Shown here one piece after another: positions 59,283-64,000 of a stretch of DNA of 64,000 bases; position 1 is the stretch's first letter; the number at the start of each line of letters is the position of its first letter. A program made the position numbers and the translations under genes. The notes below the pieces were generated by a model. The model saw only the letters and a list, made by a program, of their open reading frames with translations, ran no database searches and was not told where the DNA came from. This stretch comes from Anaerovibrio sp. JC8. Lineage in GTDB: Bacteria > Bacillota > Negativicutes > Selenomonadales > Selenomonadaceae. The stretch spans positions 62,001 to 126,000 of the forward strand of contig NZ_ANBM01000006.1 in assembly GCF_002100115.1 (NCBI RefSeq), read 5' to 3'.

Positions 59283-61127
59283 TTAGAATTTAACGTTTGC
59301 ACCAACGAGGAAGGTACGGCCCTGAAGTGGATAGAAATGACCTGTCCAAGCGGATTTTGGTACAAGATAATATACCTGATTGGTAAGATTATTGATTTTA
59401 AAGTATACATCAATATTTTCCGTAGCCTGGTAGCTAGTATTGAAATCCCAAATAGCATAATGGTTGCGGCCATAAGCTGTATCATCAAGACCACTGCCAA
59501 AACGTCCCATAAGATTAGCCTTCCAGCGGTCGCAGTTGTAATGAACCCCCAAACGATAGCCATTTGGTTCGTAATAGGCCACCTGCTTGCCATCCGTTTC
59601 ACTGCTGATGTAGGAATAGCCAAGATCATAAGACCAACGGTCAGACAACGCACCATTTAAGGAAATATTTATGCCTTGCTTCTTTTCATTTGACACATTC
59701 AGAGCATCTGTCATATAGGTAACTGGATTATATACCCATTTAATAGCGTCATCAATATCACTCCAGAAATAGTTCACATCCAATATAGCCTTTTCATTGA
59801 ATTCATGGGTTACACCAATGGTTTCCACATTGCCTGACTCCGGCTTCAGATTTGGATTACCCTGCATATAAGCATCCGTATAGTACATATCATCCGCAGT
59901 TGGCGCCTTAAATACCTTACCCCAGGAAGCGTACAACTTGGTAGCCGTATCCGGCTGATAATTTATGGCAGCCTTCGGAGACCAGTGAGTTCCAAAAGCA
60001 TCATGATGATCCATACGCAGGCCTGGTACAAATGTCCAGCGCTTGTCCATCGTTATAGTATCCTGCAGAAACAGAGCATAGGTGGTAATATCCTTATCCT
60101 CATACCCACTTTGTTTATTGGTGGAGGTACTCTTGCGCCATTCACCGCCTGCAATGATTTTGTTATTGCCTAGCTGCCAACCATTCTGATATTCCAAGCT
60201 ATTGCTGTGAGTATCATACTTGCCCTGATAATCGGTGGACTTATAGTTGGCACCATAGCGCAGGAAGCCCTGTACTGGCTGATCCTCCTTGAAATTGTAT
60301 GTAATAGAACCATAATTATAATTTTGGTCCTGATACAGTGTTTTCTCTTCTATTCCCATATCAGCCTGTCTATGAGTGAACATTAACCGCAAGGAATCGC
60401 TGTCGGAAAACTTCTTATCAAGCCGTAAATATAGGCTCTTCTTGTTATAGCCGCTGTTGTTACGGCGAACATCTTCCCCATTATCACCTTTATACTTAAA
60501 ATAATCCCTTTCCTGAAGGCCAGCAGCAGCGAACCAGCTCCAGTCACCTTCACTGCCTTGGTTGCTGAGTTCCACATTATGTGTACCAAAGGAACCAATA
60601 TTCATATCCAAGTTAGTTTCCGCCTTGCTGCCCTTCTTGGTGATAATATTAACTACACCACCAACCGCATCACTGCCGTAAAGAGCAGAACCTGCTCCCT
60701 TCACTACCTCAATACGTTCGATGCTCTTTACAGAAGGAAGCATCCCCAAGCTGGCACTGGCACGGGTCATGGAACCCTGATCGTTATTTAAACGCTGACC
60801 ATCAATGAGAATTACAACACGCTGATCGCCATTGATGATTACTTCCTGATCACCGTTGGCATTACCATTAGTCACAACCACACCATTAATCGGCCGCAAC
60901 GCCTCTGCCACATCGCTGTAGTGATTATCCTCAATCTGCTCAGCGGTGATAACAGTTACATCTGCCGGGGTGCTCATAATAGATGATGGCATACGCTCTG
61001 CTGTAACTACCACATCCATTATATCATCGTCCTGGACTGCAGGTGCCGCCTGGACCACTGCTGTACTGGAGCAGAGAACGCCCACAGCCAAGGTGGCCAG
61101 CACCTTGTTCTTCAACTCATTTTTCAT
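59283..61127 (-). CDS. btuB: TonB-dependent outer-membrane receptor, BtuB-like
   Basis: 614 aa. Signal peptide to about residue 27 (VVQAA), TonB box region DDIMDVVVTAERMP, plug domain (SALYGSDAVGGVVNIITK) and a 22-strand barrel with a C-terminal phenylalanine (GANVKF). Length matches BtuB. Follows btuF by 15 bases under a cobalamin riboswitch, so B12 or another corrinoid is the likely cargo. Confidence 0.85.
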   Translation of the reverse strand: MKNELKNKVLATLAVGVLCSSTAVVQAAPAVQDDDIMDVVVTAERMPSSIMSTPADVTVITAEQIEDNHYSDVAEALRPINGVVVTNGNANGDQEVIINGDQRVVILIDGQRLNNDQGSMTRASASLGMLPSVKSIERIEVVKGAGSALYGSDAVGGVVNIITKKGSKAETNLDMNIGSFGTHNVELSNQGSEGDWSWFAAAGLQERDYFKYKGDNGEDVRRNNSGYNKKSLYLRLDKKFSDSDSLRLMFTHRQADMGIEEKTLYQDQNYNYGSITYNFKEDQPVQGFLRYGANYKSTDYQGKYDTHSNSLEYQNGWQLGNNKIIAGGEWRKSTSTNKQSGYEDKDITTYALFLQDTITMDKRWTFVPGLRMDHHDAFGTHWSPKAAINYQPDTATKLYASWGKVFKAPTADDMYYTDAYMQGNPNLKPESGNVETIGVTHEFNEKAILDVNYFWSDIDDAIKWVYNPVTYMTDALNVSNEKKQGINISLNGALSDRWSYDLGYSYISSETDGKQVAYYEPNGYRLGVHYNCDRWKANLMGRFGSGLDDTAYGRNHYAIWDFNTSYQATENIDVYFKINNLTNQVYYLVPKSAWTGHFYPLQGRTFLVGANVKF

Positions 61128-61142
61128 AACTCTTTCCTCCTC

Positions 61143-62138
61143 TTAATTCTCCAATGCTGACAGGTGCTGCTGCGGAGCCAGCTTGAACTTGTCGCCGTAT
61201 ACCCTGTAGGCGATTTCCTGCACCGCATACACAAAATCCTGTGAGCAATTATATATATACCCTTCATCCGGCTCCAGCAGCCGGCCATTCTTTATGGCCT
61301 TCATACCTTGCAGGGATGGGTCATTAACATAGTCAGCCCGTATTTTGTTTATATCCAGCTCCCCATGATTGTTATAGCTTGGCAAAAACAAAATATCCGG
61401 GTCAATGGCTACCAACTTTTCCTTGGTAAGGACCTCACCATTTTTCAAGCCGGCGGCCGCCATTCCATTGATAACTCCAGCCAGCTGACAGGCCTCGTCA
61501 AAGGCACAGCCTGCTCCGCCGTAGTCCTTCATAAGGGAAATCAGCACCACGCTGCGGCGGTCTGACGCGGGAATTTCCGCCACCTTGGACTTAATCTCCG
61601 CCAGCTTGTCATCCATCTTTTTTAGCAAAAGCTCCCCACGCTCCGGCTCACCCACAGCCTGGGACAGCAGAGTGATGGTTTCCTTTATATCCTGTAAATT
61701 TTTGGGACCCTTGCAAACCACCACCGGGATACCCAAATCTCTGAGGGATGCCACACGGGACAAATCACCCCAGTCCGGCACTATAACCAAATCCGGCTGA
61801 AGGCTGGCAATTTCCTCCACTGATGGGTAGGTAATCTTGGTGGTTACCTTCTTCCCCAGCTCTACCATATTGGAGCTGGTAGGGTCATCCAGCATAGTAT
61901 TCACTGCTGCCATCCGTTCCGGCTCCACCAGAGCCAGCATCATCTCATCAGTGCTCATGGCCATGGTCAGGATTTTCTTCGGCTTGGCGGGAATATTGAC
62001 CTTAGTCCCCTGAATATCCGTTACTGTATAGCCCGTCTGTGTGTCGGCCCCTGCATTATCCTGCTTGCAGCCAGCCAGACAAGTTAAGACCAGCAGCATT
62101 ACTACTATAAGCTTAAACTGCATTATTTTTTTCAGCAT
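61143..62138 (-). CDS. btuF: Cobalamin ABC transporter substrate-binding lipoprotein
   Basis: 331 aa. Lipoprotein signal LTCLAGC. Type III periplasmic binding domain (VTDIQGTKVNIPAKPKKIL, then LQPDLVIVPDW). First gene of the riboswitch-controlled operon with btuB. BtuC and BtuD do not appear in the window. Confidence 0.87.
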   Translation of the reverse strand: MLKKIMQFKLIVVMLLVLTCLAGCKQDNAGADTQTGYTVTDIQGTKVNIPAKPKKILTMAMSTDEMMLALVEPERMAAVNTMLDDPTSSNMVELGKKVTTKITYPSVEEIASLQPDLVIVPDWGDLSRVASLRDLGIPVVVCKGPKNLQDIKETITLLSQAVGEPERGELLLKKMDDKLAEIKSKVAEIPASDRRSVVLISLMKDYGGAGCAFDEACQLAGVINGMAAAGLKNGEVLTKEKLVAIDPDILFLPSYNNHGELDINKIRADYVNDPSLQGMKAIKNGRLLEPDEGYIYNCSQDFVYAVQEIAYRVYGDKFKLAPQQHLSALEN

Positions 62139-62159
62139 ATATCCTCCAAGGCAATATAA

Positions 62160-62400
62160 AAGCCGCCCTCAAAAGAGGACGGCCGAACATTGCATATAAC
62201 ATTATAACGTGATGCTAGAACTGCGTAATCCCCTTCCCATCTCTCGTAGGTCAAACGGTGATTGTTAATCAGGCAGTTCTCCTGGCTCCGGTTCACAGCT
62301 CCTCCGCGCCTTCCCAGAGTCTCCCCCAGTGACATTTCTTGCAGATTCGCTCCCCGATACAGTGGCGTGACCGCGCCGGCCTTAAACCGGCTTTTCTATT
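62160..62400 (-). promoter_or_regulatory. Cobalamin riboswitch with terminator
   Basis: Leftward RNA with the conserved B12 box AGCCAGGAGAACTGCC (around 62286-62271), upstream GGGAGCGAA...GCAAGAAATGTCACTGGGG, and GCGCGGTCACGCCACTGTA at the 5' side. Just before btuF the stem GCCGTCCTC / GAGGGCGGC (62162-62183) followed by TTTTAT forms a terminator, so B12 should end transcription early. Confidence 0.88.
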
Positions 62401-62526
62401 AAGTACTATGACGCCTAATCCGTTATTTTTTTATTAATTAATACGCCATAGATAATATCATCATACAAATTTTCTGTCAACGCAAAATAAAATTAACAAG
62501 TCCTTTTACCTATAGTTCGCAACATA

Positions 62527-62560
62527 AAAAAGGGACCGCCAGGCGGCCCCTTTTGGGTTG
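62527..62560 (-). terminator. Terminator of the chemoreceptor gene
   Basis: GGGGCCGCC / GGCGGTCCC stem followed on the minus strand by TTTTTT. Confidence 0.75.
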
Positions 62561-62589
62561 ATAATCCATAATTAATATAAACTGAATTC

Positions 62590-64000
62590 TTAAACCTTGA
62601 ACTTGCTCATGGCATTCTGCAGATCAACAGCCAGATTTGACAAGCCATTGGCGGCTGCAGCGATCTCCTCACTGGAGGCCGACTGCTCCTCGGCTGCGGC
62701 AGAAATGGTCTGGGTTTCCTCAGAGGTATCACGGCATACCTTGTCGATATTATCCATAGAGCCTACTACACTCTGCATACCCTTGGATACAGTCTGAACT
62801 GCAGAATTGATTTCTTCCATTTCGTTCTTAATGGAAGCTACACGGTCGGTAATATCACGGAACTGCTCGCCCACCTCACGGATGGCCTGAGTGCCGGCAG
62901 TAACCTCCTGATTACCCGATTCCATAGCTTTTACTGCATTCTCAGTATCACCCTGAATAATGGCAATGCGGTTCTTGATTTCCTCGGCAGATTCCTGGGA
63001 CTGCTCTGCCAGCTTGCGAACCTCCTCAGCTACAACGGCGAAGCCACGGCCGGCTTCACCGGCACGGGCGGCCTCAATGGCTGCATTAAGGGCCAGAAGG
63101 TTGGTCTGGTCTGCAATGGAGGAAATACTCTCCACAATTTCACCAATCTGCTGGGAATTCTCGCCCAGCTTCTTTACTACTTCAGCGGAATTGGCCACGC
63201 TCTTTTCAATGCCATTCATCTTTGCCATGGCATTCTGCATGAGACGGGCACCATTGTCTGCTGCCCCGGCCATCTGCTCAGTATTTTCAGTAACACCGTT
63301 GGTCTTTTCAGTCATTACATTGATATCACCAAAGGAGCTGTCAATGCTGTACTTGGCCTCATCCATGCTGGTAAGCTGTTTTTCCATGCCACCGGCCACA
63401 TCCACAACGGACTGGGCCACATGGGTGGCTGCCTCTGCGGACTGCTGGGCACTGGCGGTCAGCTCCTCACTGGAGGCGGCTACCTGCTCAGCCGTTGATT
63501 TCATCTGGCTGATCATGTTCTTCAAATTCTGGTGCATCTGATTGAAATTGTCCGCCATCCGGCCCAATTCGTCCTGAGCCTTGATAGGCAGTGCATTCAG
63601 CCGCAGATTACCTCTGGACATTTCCTCAATATGAGCACCCAGGGCCTCAATACGGGTAACCATATTGTTGGCCTGATATACGATACTGCCTACGCAAAGG
63701 GCGATCATAACAACGCAGACAAAAATCATGATTTTACTCATGGTCACTGCCGGAGCGTTGATTTCTTCCTGTGGCATAATGAGACCCAGCTTCCAATTTA
63801 CATTTGGAACAGTAGCAAAGTACAAATTATGACCGTCAAATTCAGCTATGCCGCTTTCACTGTTCAGCATAATCTGACCAGCCGCTGCCAGGCTCTTGTC
63901 CTCATCATCGGTGATTTTGAGAGCATCAGCTACCGCCGCCTCATTATTTGTGTAAATGTATGTACCATCGGCGGTGGTGAGAATAGGCCGGCCATTTTCG
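62590..64000 (-). CDS. Methyl-accepting chemotaxis protein, 5' end beyond the window
   Basis: 470 codons are visible; the frame remains open to 64000, where it codes for the last part of a dCache-type sensor ([25 protein letters not shown]). Then TM2, HAMP and a signalling domain with a [20 protein letters not shown] tip. Two other chemoreceptors of the window share the tip. Confidence 0.87.
   Translation of the reverse strand, partial: ENGRPILTTADGTYIYTNNEAAVADALKITDDEDKSLAAAGQIMLNSESGIAEFDGHNLYFATVPNVNWKLGLIMPQEEINAPAVTMSKIMIFVCVVMIALCVGSIVYQANNMVTRIEALGAHIEEMSRGNLRLNALPIKAQDELGRMADNFNQMHQNLKNMISQMKSTAEQVAASSEELTASAQQSAEAATHVAQSVVDVAGGMEKQLTSMDEAKYSIDSSFGDINVMTEKTNGVTENTEQMAGAADNGARLMQNAMAKMNGIEKSVANSAEVVKKLGENSQQIGEIVESISSIADQTNLLALNAAIEAARAGEAGRGFAVVAEEVRKLAEQSQESAEEIKNRIAIIQGDTENAVKAMESGNQEVTAGTQAIREVGEQFRDITDRVASIKNEMEEINSAVQTVSKGMQSVVGSMDNIDKVCRDTSEETQTISAAAEEQSASSEEIAAAANGLSNLAVDLQNAMSKFKV

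Noticed and set aside
62132-62335. 67-codon minus frame between the riboswitch core and btuF
   Set aside because: It lies inside the riboswitch and its terminator; the conserved RNA elements explain the sequence.

Overview
The window looks like a chromosome segment of a flagellated, diderm anaerobic Firmicute, most likely a Negativicute of the Selenomonas/Anaerovibrio type. An outer membrane is implied by a TonB-dependent receptor. Anaerobic metabolism is implied by a 2-oxoacid:ferredoxin oxidoreductase, rubredoxin and superoxide-reductase-like domains, and radical SAM and B12 genes. Motility is implied by a flagellin and three chemoreceptors, and the Shine-Dalgarno sites are strong and Gram-positive-like. 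No rRNA, tRNA, CRISPR array or complete insertion sequence was recognised.

Layout. 1-3.9 kb: a leftward operon of a DASS dicarboxylate transporter and korDABC. 4-9 kb: a gene-poor accessory island with two double-glycine leader peptides, two near-identical copies of a type I toxin-antitoxin-like locus, small secreted proteins and many hairpin repeats. 9-14.3 kb: a YgjP-like metallopeptidase, a flagellin carrying a zinc-protease insert (flagellinolysin type), an MBL-rubredoxin fusion and a frameshifted diaminopropionate ammonia-lyase. 14.5-31 kb: a diguanylate cyclase, a radical SAM protein, lipid kinase, flippase, NSS transporter, acyltransferase, a NifX-FKBP fusion, a thioesterase, metY behind a cysteine-rich leader attenuator with a divergent Rrf2 regulator, and an acyl-CoA ligase. 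31-48 kb: chemoreceptors, an orphan sugar-binding lipoprotein, methylglyoxal synthase, a GntR regulator, NagZ, a hybrid kinase and redox proteins.

47.4-55 kb is a second accessory island. It holds a higBA-like module with its operator, a PLD-helicase-DUF3427 protein paired with a MutT/Nudix gene, and a graveyard of recombined pieces: a truncated toxin beside an intact antitoxin, an Rpn-nuclease tail, two 7(1)-septoil-knot-like proteins (one truncated), a HAD gene fragment, and a second copy of the double-glycine peptide cassette seen at 4.4 kb. 55-64 kb returns to core functions: a Zur-like regulator and ZnuA behind a palindromic operator, pyrK-pyrD, and a cobalamin-riboswitch-controlled btuF-btuB pair, ending in a chemoreceptor cut by the window edge.

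The observations judged most worth following are: (1) double-glycine peptide genes 49 kb apart with near-identical leaders and flanks but diverged cores, together with an exactly spaced promoter-like motif in front of three small secreted or leader-peptide genes; (2) the duplicated type I toxin-antitoxin locus with an additional conserved 25-27 aa antisense-strand ORF; (3) the cysteine-rich leader peptide with mutually exclusive hairpins upstream of metY; and (4) the flagellinolysin.
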